DNA from: Asterias rubens
Lineage: Eukaryota > Echinodermata > Asteroidea > Forcipulatida > Asteriidae
Direction: 5' to 3'
NCBI RefSeq assembly: GCF_902459465.1
Contig: NC_047081.1
Location: 1,550,001 to 1,614,000 of the forward strand
DNA: 64,000 nucleotides
Shown here: positions 13,701 to 28,700 of the stretch, piece after piece
How positions within the stretch are numbered: the stretch's first letter is position 1
Layout of the letters: each line of letters opens with the position of its first letter
Notes under the pieces: model-generated
What the model was told of the DNA's origin: nothing
The model's database searches: none
The model's input: the letters and a program-made list of their open reading frames with translations, nothing else
Position numbers and translations under genes: made by a program

Positions 13701-16700
13701 CACATGTAACAGATGAAGCACTCTGGGTGGAGAGTCTTATCTTTGGCTTTCAGGACTGGTCCACTGCAAAAAGGAAGAAGTATTTATTGACTAAAAATAA
13801 AACTGATTATTGATAAAGTAAAATGGTTACAGCATGAAAGCCAATTGCATAATAAGCCTTGTTCATACTTCCTGCAAATGCGATGCAAATTTTGACATCA
13901 TACAATCGCATCAAATAATTCACAATTGTTGAAATGTGTTCAACTCCTGCGAAACATTCGCTGCCAAAAGAGCCATGTGACATCAAAATTTGCTTCAATT
14001 TTGAAAATTGACGGCACAATGACGGGCTTGATCACAGCTTAAATTTGAATTCCTCACGACTAAATCGACAGTCGCTACGCCACATGATTTGGGGCACGCT
14101 TTTGCATAGTTGCATAAGAGACAGTGAACACCCATACACAGTTTTGAATGAATAAGTATGCCACAATGGTAACAGGGAATGCTCATCTGGAGGTTGCTTT
14201 ACGAAGGCTTTCCCAGTGGGCAAGGTTCATCTTTTTTCTATTTCCAGACTTAAGGAATCTTAAGGCCATTTCCCGAGAGCGCCAGTCCTTGAGTAATGGG
14301 CCCTGGTTGTCTGTCACTTGCGATTATTTAACAAGCTTTCACAAGGCTTTTTTGCTAAACTGTCCTCAATTGAACAGAGCTTGAAAGCCATTGGACACTT
14401 TCGGAACAGAAAAGAAATTAAAAGTTCACAGATTTACAAATAACTTACAGGGTTTACAGAAGGTAATGGTGAAAGACTTCTCTTGAAATATTATTCCATG
14501 AAATGCTTTACTTTTTAAGAAAACATTAAAACAATATAAATTCTCGATATCGAGAATTACCTATTTATTTTAAACACATGTCATGACATGGCGAAACATG
14601 CGGACACAAGGGTGGGTTTTCCCGTTATTTTCTCCCGACTCCGATGACCAATTGAGCCTAAATTTTCACAGGTTTGTTATTTTATATATAAGTTGTGATA
14701 CACGAAGTGTGGGCTTTGGACAATACTGTTTACCGAAAGTGTCCAATGGCTTTTAGACACACATTTACCATCAACTCTTGTTTTTCAGGGGGGGGGGAGG
14801 AGTCATGGTTCATTCACTGATTCACTGGGTTGAGATCTTGACGGGTTGCGGTATGAGGGTTAAAAACTTACACTATTCCTAAGTTGCACCTGAAGCACAT
14901 GGGTAGCGTGGGTGCTGGTCTGGACACAGCATGGGGTGATGCGGTAGGTGCTTTGACACTTCTTACACCCTGTGGTGGAGCATCTGTAAAGAGACAAAAT
15001 GAGAACATCATATTATAGTTATTCAAGGTTTATGTCTTGACAGGAAATTACCTCTAGAACCAATGTGCACTTACATGTACACTATAGGTTACGCTAACTT
15101 TTACACTAAACCATCACCCTAACCTTTAAACTTACTGTTACACTAACCTTTACACTAACCTTTACACTAACCTTTACACTAAACCTTTACCCTAACCTTT
15201 AAACTTACTGTTACACTAACCTTTACACTAAACCTTTACCCTAACTTTTAAACTTATTGATACACTAACATTTACACTAACCTTTACACTAACATTTCAC
15301 TAATATTTACACTAACCTTTCTACTAACCTTTACACTAAATTTACACTATCTTTTACTAGGATCTTCAACGGAAATTGACGAGCAAGGCCAAAAGATAGA
15401 GCACGAGTAAACAGACAAGTTCGAAAAAGCACATGCAGATTTCTAGTTTTATAAAGATGGAATTGCCTACCACAAAAAAGTGTGCACAGTTTTTTCAGTG
15501 TTACGGGCACAGATGAAAAATAAGAAAGTTATTGAAATTATTTCATAAAGAAGTTACGTTGATATATAATATTACAAAATTGTCTGCCGATTAGTTTGAT
15601 ATAACTGGATCCTGTCCATCCTGAATTATTTTTATTTTAAACCAGACATCCTTGCGTGTTTCTTATCTGGGCTTACTACAACTGCGCCTTTGATATGTTG
15701 TTTAAAGGATTTGGGTTCTTTTTCAAAATGTCCATAGATTTACATTAAACTTACAGGGTTTGAAGATAATGATAGTGGAAAGCTTCCCTTCAAATATTTC
15801 TTACTGAGGTGCTGTAGTTTTTGAGAAATGTGTAAAACAATGTCATGAAAATACGTTTTTAAATGCTTAAAAGAATTTTCATGACATTGATTTACTCATT
15901 TCCCCAAAACTACAGAACCTCAGCACGTAATTGTTTCAGGGAAGCTTTCTACTATCATTATCTTCAAGCTGTGTAAGTTTAGTGTAAATCTGTGGACATT
16001 GTGTTTTTTGTCCTACAAAAAGTACATAGACCCTTTAATAAAGATTCATAATTCAAAACCTCAGTGGCAATTTACTATCTTTATCTGTTTTTTTTTTTTG
16101 CCTGAGGCTAGTGCCATATCCAAAGGAATTCGGCGCTGGAATGTTCGAAGCTGGTTCAGCAAGCCTCTTAAGCCGAGATAAAACCCCACTAGGATCCGCT
16201 AATACAGCTGCCAACAGTGATGCCAGAGGAACAGACTAAAACATGGACAGGATTGATGATAGGACAACATGAGGGTACCATCTCGCCAAAGGAAAGAGTA
16301 ATCCTAAGAAAACTATAAATAACAGTAAACTTGCGGAAACAACCATGTGATAATTTTCTTTTGAGGGAGTGTTGGCTCTGAAAAGAGCCGGTTTGGTCTC
16401 GGTGTTTCAAACAATATGCTCTGCTTGTCGTCAGGAACAAGCTGGAATGCCAGTGGTGATGCCTGATGGATCAATTTTTTTGTGGGAAGAAAAAGGTGTT
16501 TTTTTTTACCTTGAAATGTTGCTAGTCAGTATCTAGGATAATTATTTGAAACCCTAAATTTATACGAAACTTTTTTGCACACTTTGTGGTATTATCTGGA
16601 CCCTCGCTTCTCGCTTAAAACTTTACTAGAAAGGATTAAGTGAGAGGGCCTAACCCATGCGTACATCCTTAAAGACTTTTAAGAGGGTAAACCCCAGGAG

Positions 16701-19700
16701 TATGTGGCAACGTGCCCCTGGTGGCAGTTGATTTAGGTTGTCAGCCCAAATCAGTTTAAGCATAGCCTTCCCCTTGATGTGGATGTATAGCCTTGTGATG
16801 TTGGGCAATCTCTCATAAAAAAAAATTCACCCCCAAACTAAACATTTTTTAAGGCCACAAGTTTTAAGTCCGAGACTCAAACCCAAGCTCTGCTGATCAG
16901 ACACACCAGAGCCCGAGTCCGGTCGGCCATGACACGCCACAAACAGACAAAATGAAAGACTATAGATTTACTCGCAATTGGTAGCTTGTTCACATCTACA
17001 AATCTTTGATGAAATTCTGAAAAATTAAAACCTCCCCCAAGGAATTTTTTAATTTGGGACCTTACCCATTGCCGCCTCCTCTTCAGCGGTCATGCTCTGC
17101 AGCATCTTGAAGGAGCGAGACTGGGAACCGGGGTTGATGTACCCACCGTACCTCATCTCCTCATCATCACCTCGGTCGATGTACTGGGCAGGGGCCTGGC
17201 CGTGGCTGTAGGAGGGTGGCTCCTGGTAGGTAGGGGTGTAAGGCTTGGCGGCATGGCCGTACACTGGCGTGGACGCTGGCATATCACTATGAGAAATGTG
17301 TAGAATTGTTTGTCAGATTATGTGTTGATGGGTTGTTTGATTTGGGTGGATTGGGAGGGGTTTTGGGGATTTGCAAGGTCTTTTGGGGGAGGGGTCTTGG
17401 GGAAGGGAGGGGTCTTGGGGAAGGGAGGGGTCTTGGGGAAGGGAGGGGCTGGGAAGGGAATTAGAAGCCGGGGTGGTGAAGGGGGCTTGCAGGAGGGGAT
17501 TTGGGAAAGGATTAGGGGGGTTGTAGGGGGACTTGGCAGGGACTGGGAGGGGGATTGGGAGGTGAGGTGTTTAGAGGGGGATCTGGAGGGGGATGGGGGA
17601 TTTGGAAGGCAGCTTGGGAGGGAGACAGGAGAGGGGCTTGTAAGAAGGGGTGGGGCAGGGGGCTTGGAGGAGCGGGTTAGGGTGGAGGATGCGGTAGGGG
17701 TTTGGAAGAGGGTGTGGTGCAGAGGGCTTTGATGGGGAGGCTTGCAATGGTAGATCTGGGAGGGGGTTGGGGATTTGGGAGGGAGTTTTAGGAGAAGCCT
17801 TGGGGAGGGGATTCAGGAGGGGCGGGGGAGGGGGAGTTTGAGGTGTCTTGGTTAGGGATCAAGAGCGAGAGATTTGAAAGGAGGATGGGGAAGGAAGCTT
17901 GGGGAGGGGGATGGGATAAGGGCTTGAAAGAGGGGGGGCTGTGGAGGGGGCCTAAGGGAGGAGGCTGGTGAGGCGTTTTGGGGAGTTTGGGAGGAGTGGG
18001 TCTTAGGTAGGGTATTGTTTGAGAGGGGGATGGGGAAGGCGTCTAGGGGGAGGGGAATTGGGGTGGGAATTGGAAGAGGGGATTTGGAGAAGTGACTTGG
18101 TGAAAGGGTTGGAAGGTACTAACTCCATACTCACCCTCCAACACGTCCAGCAATCATTCCTTCCGTCTGGCCCTTGAAGCTGTCTGCGATGTTCTCAGAT
18201 GAGTAGATCCCGACGGGAGAGTTGAATTGCTTGTGGACCACCGTGGCTCGACCCATCCCAGCGCCGGGACCTGGACTCGCTGCAAAAGGCTTGGCCGTTG
18301 CATTGTGTCCCGAGCCAGGATGATTGAAAGTCTGCAGTGTGAAAAAGGTTTGTTGCAAAGAATATTTTCAAAAAGATGGTCAACTCCCAGCCAAAACTCT
18401 CAACTTCAAGAAATATATGAAGCTGTTTTCAATTGAATCACTTTTAAAAAGTCAAACTTTTTACAAAGTAATTTGATACTTTTTGAAAAAGTTAAATTAT
18501 ACTTTGGACAATCTTTTGATTTTCTTTGCAAAGCATGCTTGAGAACAATGGAAACAGATTCGTATGTGTCGTGCACATGATTTGGCATTGAACCCCCTTT
18601 TGACCTCTTGGAGAGGATGCCCTACCCAAATGACATCATGTGCATTTAAGGTCTATTGGAAAATAAGCACATCAGAAAATTTTGACATTTCCCTTGCTCT
18701 TTTAAGGCTGCAAAATCGTGATATTGAGCAAAAGTCCCTCCTTGGAATAGGGGTAATAAAATGGACTTGCCTGTTTATTGGCGTGTAGTGACACACTAGT
18801 GACTGCAGCATCCGTCTCGTCCCTGTTGATCTTTGGCTTCCAAAGAGTTGCCTCACCCCTGTAAATTGAATGGAACAGACCATCAACTACTTTTCTATAC
18901 ATGGCAGGATTTAGAACCAAAAGCGACACAATGGGCTATGAATTCTCTGATTGCCGAAGGCCTTAGGTGTGGTATGCAGAACTTTTTATTCATGAAACTC
19001 CATGGTTTAGGATTCCAATTCTTTCTTGAAAGACTGTTCTGATGATGGCAAACAAAAGAGAGCGATTCAAGTTTAAGGCATGGTCATAGATAAACAAAAA
19101 TTTGTGACCATAATGTTGATTAAATACAGGCAAAATTAAAAAGAAAGAAACAATACCAGTCAAATGTGCAGCTGAATATGGTTTCTACTCAGGTCAGGGT
19201 TTTCCCTCATTTCTAGATTCTATTTTAAATTGTTAATAATTTTTCTCAAAAAAAAAAAAAAAAAAAAAAAGTTTTAATAATTTTAGCAAAAAACAGTTAA
19301 TGGCCCCCACCTCAACCCAAGCAGAGTTACCTTCTTGATAAAACATGGAATGATTATGCCAAGACATATCCAACGAATGTTTCCTCTATGGTTGCCCCTT
19401 TAGACCAAGGTTGGCCCTTTAGAGTAATGATAAGATGCTGACCCCAAGGTCAAACTTTATGTAACTTGGAATTGAACTCAAGGTCAGCTGGGTTGTCAGT
19501 TTGTGGTATGGCTATACCAGGGCATTATGTACACATTCCAAGCTGCTTTTACTTTAGGAATTCCAACACCATCCACACAGTGTGGTGTAAGTGCTTGGTC
19601 TTACCATGGAGCAAGGTCTAATCTCTGTCAGCCCTTTCTCTATGGTCTAAGCTTAAACCTTTCCACTCTTGAACTACGTGGTATAATAATCTGTTGAAGA

Positions 19701-22700
19701 AGCACGACCATCAAGGCTCCAAATTGGGGGAAAAACCCAATTGAGCTGGTCAATAAAAAGACAAGGCTAAGGTCTTAAGAGCAAGACTAGACTAAGGTTC
19801 TGCGAGCAAGATTAGGCTAAGGTATAGAGTTGGTCAATAACAAGACTCGGTTAAGGTCTTGAGAGCAAGACTAGACTAAGGTTTTGAGAGCAAGATTAGT
19901 AGAGCTGGTCAATAACAAGACTTGGCTAAGGTCTTGAGAGCAAGACTAGACTACCACCAGGTGCTCCTGTTTATGTTGAGGTTAAAGGCCTCATTGTTTC
20001 AACATGACATCATCTTGGATCATCAAGCCATTCCCTTCTCCAAACAAATACCTTATTTCCACCCATGCTTCCAGAGTGTGGTTTCTAGTCTGTGGTTTTG
20101 TGTGGGTCTGGTCAATCTGTGTTAGTGTAACCATGGAGCAATAAACTAGAGTGTAACAACAAGGTTGGATTACAACAGAAGGAAGTCTGTTTTCCTTTCA
20201 CAGGAAAACCCCCACAGCATTATCATTTGAATGTGCACATTAAATATACACCAGACCAGGGCCCAACTTCATGGCTCTGCTTACCGCCGAATTCTGCGCT
20301 TACGATCACGATTCCCCGCTTACGTGCAAGCGCCGAATTTCTGCGCTAGCCTTGTAAGCGTAGAATGCCTAGTAACGTGAAGTACGCACGCGCAGAAGCC
20401 CAAATTCGTCGCTAACCCGTGAAATACGCTTGCCATAAGTACAGAATTCCCTGCTTCCGTAAGCGCCGATTCTGTGCTTACTGTAAGCGCCGATTCTGTG
20501 CTTACGATAAGCAGAGCCATAAATTGGGCCCTGTAGAATAACAAACCTGTGAAAATTTGGCCTCAATTGGTCAATTGCAAGAGAATAATAAAAGAAAAAA
20601 AAAACACCCAAGTTGTTTAATAAATTTGTGTGCTTTCAGATGCCTAATAAAAGGCTTCAAGCTTGAAGTCTTTTAATAATAGAGTATGAAAAATTACCTC
20701 TTAAACAAAAACTACATTACTTTAGAGGGAGCCGTTTCTAACAATGTTTTATACTATCAACAGCTCTCCATTGCTTGTTATCGAGTAAGTTTTTATGCTG
20801 ACAATTATTTTGAGTAATTACCAATAGTGTCCAGTGCCTTAAAATTTCCGGAATATTACCAAAGGTGTACCTCCCTTTAATTATTTTTTGCCTCAGTATT
20901 TGACATCCCAACTATCTGTCGTGAGTCACTTCTCCTTTTTTCTTTTTCTTTTACACATTGACGAAGCGTGGGCACAAGAGTCTTCATAAAGAGATTATAA
21001 TCTAAAGTGATATCGTCATCGGCCGCGGAACGACTGACTAAAACTGAATACCCAAGCAGTAAAGGATGAGTCAAGCTCGCCTTGAAAAATGAAATGTACA
21101 ATTACAGTGAACCGAATCAAAAACACGAACGATGTTTATGGATGAAATTTACGTTATGTACATGTCGCCTTATGTAGTAGTGTGCATTGGTGTGTAACGT
21201 CACAGACACTAACCTTTTATGGGAATTCATATGAAAAGATTCTGTCACCAGCTTTACAATTTACCCCTTATTGTCAGACAGAGTGGGGGATATTTCGGTC
21301 ACCCTGTACTGATTTTGGTCGCCCTTTTTAGAATTAGAGGCAACTGAGCTCCAAGGTCAAATTCAGTTCTGCAATGTACCCATTTTCCAATAGATGGAGT
21401 GCTTTGGAGTTGAAGACAAAATTACAAGTCTCCATCGAACAAAGATTGACAAAAATAGGGAGACTGCAAACATAGGTCTAGAAAGCTCAGTTGGTAGAGC
21501 GTCGGCACGTTAATCTGGAGGTCGACTCATTGGTACAAATCCCACTCTAGTAAATTGTTTTTTTGTTTAACCCAAATAAAGTCTCTAACCTCACAACAAT
21601 TTAAATGGTGTGAAACCCCTGGTAATGAGGATACAGATAAGTGTATACACGTACCTATCTTTTTTTCTTTTTTTTAAATGCAGACATGCTTTGAGTGTGA
21701 AACACTTTTATTCAATTACCAATCGCACTGGGAAACCCTATTTCCGGATCCTGTCGGTCACACTTGGTATGTTACTGAACGTGTTTGAATGAGCAAAACA
21801 CACATTTGTTGACAGTTTACATGCGTTGCCAATTTGAGTGTGCAAATGAGAGAACCATTGGTAAACTGATTTGGTGACATAGGCAACAGGGCAAACAGTC
21901 TCCACATTGAAAGTTGTAGTTCTCTTTTGGTAAAAGGCACCCTATGAGGAAATTGTATATCTCTACTGGATCATTTCAAGGGCACCAAGGCAAGTATCTG
22001 GCCTGGTACCCACTCAGTTTCCCTTGTAGCTTATTAGCCTACTTGATAAAAATTTAAAAAAAAAACAACATTTTACCAAGGACATTTAAGAGAACATCTG
22101 TTTGGACTTATCTACAAACTCTCACTCTTTAATTTCCAGTGCTTAATGGGTGAGATTTATGAATGGTCTGATTGTGGTCATTGGGGGGGGGGAGGTTGCT
22201 TTTATTGTACATTGGCTAATAACATGAGTCATGACTGGGGATGACCAATCAACATTCCTGAGGGATGAGTTAAGACAATAGCTGTCATTCCTTCAACAAA
22301 TCAATGGGAATTTACAGGGAATAAAATTCACCGATTGTTATGACTCATATGAGACTACTTCTGTAAATTATTCTTGTTTGATTCAATGTAATTTGTTACT
22401 GAAGACATCATTTACAATAAAGATTTGTGTTTTTAAAGCGGTGGACACCTTTGGTAATTGTAAAAGACCAGTATTCTCTCTTGGTGTTTCCACACATAAA
22501 TGCATAAAAATAACAAAGCTGTGAACATTTGGACAAGAAAAAAAAAAACTTGTTGCACAAATTTGTGTGCTTTCAGATGCCTAAAAAAAGGCATTTGAGT
22601 GAGAAATTACCTCTTTCTCAAAAACTGTGTTACTTCAGCGGGAGTCGTTTCTCACAATGTTTTATACTATCAACAGCTCTTGCTCGTTACCAAGTAAGTA

Positions 22701-25700
22701 AGTGAGTAATTATCCATTGTCCAGTGCCTGTAACTCTTTCACACACGGACAGATCGCTTAGGGACTGGTATTAAGCCTTCAGAAAAATAGCTTTAGAACA
22801 AATGATAATTGTCGCACTGCCACAAGAGTTGAAAAGAGGGCTTTTCAGGCAAAAATGTTTACTCAGGACACTGAAAGCATGAGTGCTACATGTTTTTGAT
22901 GAAATTTGAACTAGTTGGTCGGATGTGTGTTTATTTAAAAAACAGACCATAGAATCACTTACTCTCCCATGAAAACAAAGACACACTTTCCCTTTTAAAA
23001 CATTTCATTAAACAATTCAAATAGTTTGTCCGTGGTTGCTCTTTCATCACCGATCATTTCTACACCATTACCTTGTAACAGAAGCCTATAATGTATAAAA
23101 CCCAGTTCACCCACATCAGGCGGAAATAGTCGAGTTACTGTTACATAAAACAGGATCCACCTCTTCCTGATACATGCAAATTCAACAGCTTTTTATTCTG
23201 TTATCCACATTTCCAGTATGGTTAGTGTTATGTTTCATTACGCATGATCTAAACCTCTGTCAAGCTCCAGTTCTAAAGAGGTCCTTTTTTGGGGGGGGGG
23301 GGGGTGGGGGGGGGGAGAAGCAAAACGGAGTTTCTATGGCCTTCCTCAATGACAAAGATGTGACTTGCAATAAAAGGGGAAAATATTTCAGACAAACCTT
23401 TCCGCAATATCGCATTCTAATAAAAAGTAGCTTATCATGTAGAGGGCTCATAAAAATGGTTTGGGTACTTTTTGTGTGACACAAAACACAGACGTCCACC
23501 TAGGTTTATGATGAGGGGATTAATGTCACTACTTGATCTACAAAAGGTATCAAACCAAGGCACTCCAACTTTTCATGCTTCAACTTTTCCTGCAAGGTAT
23601 TTTGGAGCTATAACTCATTTTTCATTTTTCCTAACACCCCCACATCCTTCACCTTAGTTTGACCATGGAGGAAGAATGGTTTGACGTTCTCTTTTTGTCT
23701 GATATTGAGACTAGATAAAGGACATTTTCGGCATTCCTTGTACCTTATTATTTTACCAGTCTAAATTTAGCAAGAGAGATCAAACAGTGCAATGTGATCC
23801 GTGTATTTATCACTGATCAAGTGAGATGGAAATGACCTGGGCCCAATTTCATGGAGCTGTTTTTGAAGCGCAAAAATAAGCACCTACATTTATAAGCTTA
23901 GCAGTTTGCTGGTTACTACCCAAAATACCCTGTCATTTTTGACTGGTAACCTACTCATTACTCATTAATGCTAAGCAGGGATTTTATAAGCATTATTTTC
24001 TGTCTTAAGCAGCTCTATGAAATTTAACCCTGGGCCCAATTAATTTTTAATAGAGCTAATTAAGCACAAAAGGTTGCTCAGCAATTATGCTTAGCACATT
24101 TAGGTTGCCACCCAAAATAGCCTGTTGCGTACAATTTGTGTTGCCGGTAAGCAGCTCATTTCTGCTATGCGGAAAATTGTTAAAAGCAATGAATTCTGGT
24201 TTATCAGCTCTATGAAATTGAGCATGATTTTGTTCTGCTGGTAGCTTCTTAACACGTTAGAAGGAAATTTTTGCCTCTGCGCGTCTGTACTCAAGCTCAA
24301 ATTTTCACAGGTTTGTTATGTCATGTATATAATGGTTCACACAAATCATTAGAACATTCTACAGGACTTTTTTGTCAGCTCTACCAATCCTGTGTTATAA
24401 CAGGTCTGAAACCTTTCTCTTCTTTAAAGGAACGTTACAGAGTTGGTAAGAAACAAAAACCGTGAAGATCACATGTTTACATAAAACTTAAACGGTCTAA
24501 TGATGATGATAGTAGAAAACATCCCTTGAAATATTTCTCTCTGAAATTTCATATTTGATGAGAAATAAATAATCTTTCGCGTTTGGAGTTTATTGCTCAG
24601 TGAGCGTTTTAGTCAATTATGTTTTGGCATCGATGCAATGCAAAATTTGTGATCGGTTTTTCACTGTTCTCTCGTGACCTAGATGGCCGATCGATCTCAA
24701 ACTTCTACAGGTTTGTCAGTTTATGTATATTTTATGGTGGATTACATAAAGTGCTTACACTGCCAGCAATTTCGCTAGCAAAACCAATTCTGTAATGTTC
24801 CTTTAAGATGAATTCAGACTCACTGGTATGCTGAGGCTGTGAGACTGTCTGCCACAACCATAAATGGTTAGGCGGTATCAATTGAATTGCTTGTCTGATA
24901 TATTGTCGTTGGGGTCATGCAGGAGAGTATTGTCAATCTTAGACACAGTGGGTACCAGGACAAGGGTGGGTACCAACTAGGGCAGAATTTAAAGAGACAA
25001 CCCTGAGACAAGAACTCCTCTAAAAGGCACTGGTAGGAGTGCTGTTGATGTAGTCTAATACATTTTGAGAAACGGCTCCCTCTGAAGTGAAGGGATGCTT
25101 ATCTTTCATTATTCTCTTGCATTTTCAGTTACCAGTTGAGTTCAACTTTTCACAGGGTTGTTATTTTATGCATGTTGGGATACACCAAGTAAGAATTACT
25201 TGTCTTTGACAATTACAAAAGGTGTCCAGTGCCTTTAAAGGGAAGGCACACTTTTGGAAGAGTTACTTAATCTACATCCTCTATAGGTTCCCATATGTAA
25301 ACGAGCCCTACAAACGCCCCTTTTAAAATTCCATAAAACTCTGGGGTCATGTTTTTGAGATAATGGCAAAATGTTCACAGTTTAGTTTAGTTTGTCAGGG
25401 ACTTGAGCACTTTCAAATCGGGCTTTTTTAATTTAGTCAACTAAACTAAACACCAGTGATCTAAGGGGTATCAATGCCATTTCGTGGACAATGAACTGTA
25501 GTCTTCAGACAAAAATATTTCTTTCTGGGATTGGTTCTGGGTGTTTATAATTTAGTTGTGATTTTTATTGAAAACAAACAGGATTGGTATGGATTTAACC
25601 CACAACTTCTCTCTCCAATAAAAAACAACAATGAAATCCTTTCTTCTGTCATGGACACCTCTTAAATTTACAGTGACATAAATTTGGAAGAGTACAAGTA

Positions 25701-28700
25701 AAATAGTTTTCACTGTGTAAACAGTCTACACTGGTGGTGGTGATAGAATGACAAGCGAAAGCTTGGAGCTGTAGGAAAAGTAAACATTGCTCCAGTTATA
25801 ATAGGGAATTTACGACTCTGTTTTTCGACCACATTATTATTGTTAGGAACTACATCGTAGTCCCAACTCTTTGTCAACCTCAGTGCCTTTTATGAAAATA
25901 AAATTAGCAATTTATACCTCTGAAGTTTCAGGTTGAGGTTTCCGGTGGCACCCTTGATGTGGCTCTGAGCGTCAAGATGCGTCAGTTTTTCCGTCTCCAT
26001 GCCATTGATTGAAAGAACGCAATCGTTGGGAAGGATACTGCAGTTGGCTGCCTTACCACCAGGGGTCACCTGTGAGAGGTCATAGGGCAAAGGTTAAAGA
26101 TTAATATTATAAATTTATGGAAACTTAGGCTGTCTTTACCCACAGTGCATCTCAGCGACTCTTTTTGTTTGATCATTGCTTAGTATTTTTGTGATTTACC
26201 CTAACCTACTCCTAACCCCAACCTAAACACTATAAACCATAACCCTAAAAACATCTATTTTAGCATGTACAACAGATTTTCGTGACTCTCCTGAAAACAT
26301 TGATCTATGACTTTCATTTTTTTCTCAAAAATGAAGCTGAAACTTCTACAGGTAAATTATATTCTGTCTTCATTCATATGGAGTAGGGATTCATGTCAAG
26401 GCCAAAAACTTGATCTACAAAAGGTATCAAAACCCTTCAAAGTTATAGAACATCCTGGTCAAATTATTCAATCCATTCATTTTGGTACTACCATGGTACT
26501 ACACAGTACCCAATGCCACTCCCTGGATAAAAAAATACCCAGAGCAAAAGCATTGTTGGACCCCAACAACTCCCCCATAGGCACTGAAAAACACTCTATT
26601 CAACAACACTGAATTGACAAGGGATCATGCGGTGAACCTGAAAAGGTTAACCCCCAATACTGGGAGCTTTTGAAGGGAACAAGGGCCATTACAAGAGGCC
26701 CTGTGTTCCTTGCCAAAATGGAGTAAGAGATTTGCATCTTGCAAAAGGGAGTTCTAAAACTGAAAACTCAATCCTGTTTTGGTTTTTTTCCAGTGAAAGT
26801 TCTGTCAGGGTACAGTGCTATAGGCCTGTAACATGGTGTGGCCATCTTGATTTTACACCATTCCAACTTATTGTAACCAAACTGAGGCTGAACGAAATAA
26901 TAGTCTGGTGTCATGTTTGCGCAATGAATGTTAGCATTCATTACTGGTATTGGAGACGGGGAACATGACCAAGATCGTGACAACATGATAATGGCTGGTC
27001 TATACAGGGCTTTCGTTATAGACACACGCTCACTAAATAAAAAAAAGCTCCCCCTTCACCCCCAACCTTTAAACACAATTAATCCAGAGATAATAATGTC
27101 TTCCTAACTGGCAACACCAATCCAATCAGTAACAATCTTCCTAATGCTGTAATGGATTTACGACCCAGTTGTTATCTCCGCCAATATAACTGGCACAAAT
27201 TTCAAGGCTAACATGTGTACACAACAGATCAGAGCGTGGTGACAATTAATTGTGAAGAGCATACAGACTTTGAGAAGTAATTTGAAGTTGGGTGTATGAA
27301 TGAATTTGGGATTTTAATGAGGCTGAAGGTTTTGAGACTGTTATGTCACCATGTTAATTTGTAACAATCTGTAAACCAGCCCACAACAAACAGACTGTGT
27401 CATGTGCAAGCATGGAGCTTCCTCCACGATTGCTCCATGGTTGCAAGGAAAGTAAATTAAGACGTGTAGACCAGGGCCAATTTGAAATGGTGGATCAGAT
27501 CCAGAAAAGTGGATTCCACAAACATGGTCATTTCTGACTTTGCTAGGAATGGCAGGGTTTTTGCAAGTGTTTTTTGTGTGACTGCTGAAATCAAAGATGG
27601 GGATTAGAGCTCAGCAGGCCTGGAATTTCATATTTGAACATGTTGAAAGGGCAAGGCCGTTTCATTTTGCAAAGGGCACTTCCATTGGGAATTCTTCAAG
27701 TCATTGGGAATTTTTTGAAGGGCACCAAGGCCAAGAGCAGGGGCAATGTTTGTGGCCTACAACTACAATGTACAAGTGTGTAATTCCAGGCGTTGAGCTG
27801 GATCAAAGCACTGGACCAGTGTAAATGCGATTGGTGATAACATTGTACAATGCCTATCATTCCTAATCCTCATTTCTGGAATGGAAATGTAAAACTACTG
27901 TTCCAGTAGTTGTATCATGAGTAGGGGGATGTAATAGGATATTATAGCTGGCTTAAATGACTGATAAAATTCCTGAAGTTTAATCAAATTAGATTGCCAG
28001 AGATTGTACTGAAATGTGAAATGAACAATGTAAACAGCTGTGGGTAGGCCCATCTTCCTCCATGGTAGGCCTAATCATTGGCAATCTCAGGCAGTGTGGA
28101 CACGGTAGTCCGGCTGACAATTTCACCAATCTCTTCATAACTTAATCTTATGACTTAGGACGCATTGAACCCATCCTACGTTAGGATTAATCCAAGTGTT
28201 TCGTGAAATGGGCTGCAGTGCCTGTAAATTTAGCATTGAACTGTAATGAATACGCCATACTGGCAGAGCATCGCTTAATTGCTGGTACATGGCAGGCCTG
28301 GAATTTCATCTAGAAGAGGGCAAGGTTATTTTCATTATGTAAAGGGCATTTCTATTGGAAAATCGTAAAGTCTACGGGGAAACTTTATTCAATGGCACCA
28401 AGGCCAAGACCAGGGCACCAGAGGCAATAGCCTCCCTGAACCTTCAGGCTATTATTGCTCCATGAGGCTATGCAGGGCTAGAATTTAGGGGGGAAATCCA
28501 CAATACCACAGCCTTGGCTTGTAAGTTACAATATTTTCTGGTCAGCATTTAGTTTACAATTACAAGACCAGATAATGAGAAAGAGCTTTCTACAATACAA
28601 GTTTAAAATGTACTAATATGTTGTAAACTCTTTTTATCTGAAAAAGCACTTTAGAAGCAGAGCGCATCCATCACTCTAACATACAGTATTTGTGCAAGGA

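Larger units (their letters stand above)
18859..25917 (-). other. PDZ-LIM intron 2 (7.1 kb)
   Basis: No further exon with matching phase and splice signals was recognised. Content is mostly MITEs, foldbacks, tandem repeats and homopolymer G runs (about 23288-23315). An alternatively used exon could be hidden here. Confidence 0.7.

Noticed and set aside
15121-15355. CRISPR-like or telomeric array
   Set aside because: Units are contiguous without unique spacers and lie in a eukaryotic intron. The repeat is a 12-mer, not the hexamer telomere repeat.
17310-17732. Gly-rich 140-codon plus-strand open frame
   Set aside because: It is the translation of the G-rich tract; the real gene is on the other strand.
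21478-21552. Candidate tRNA gene on the plus strand
   Set aside because: Good D arm but a damaged T loop and weak acceptor pairing, so more likely a SINE relic.
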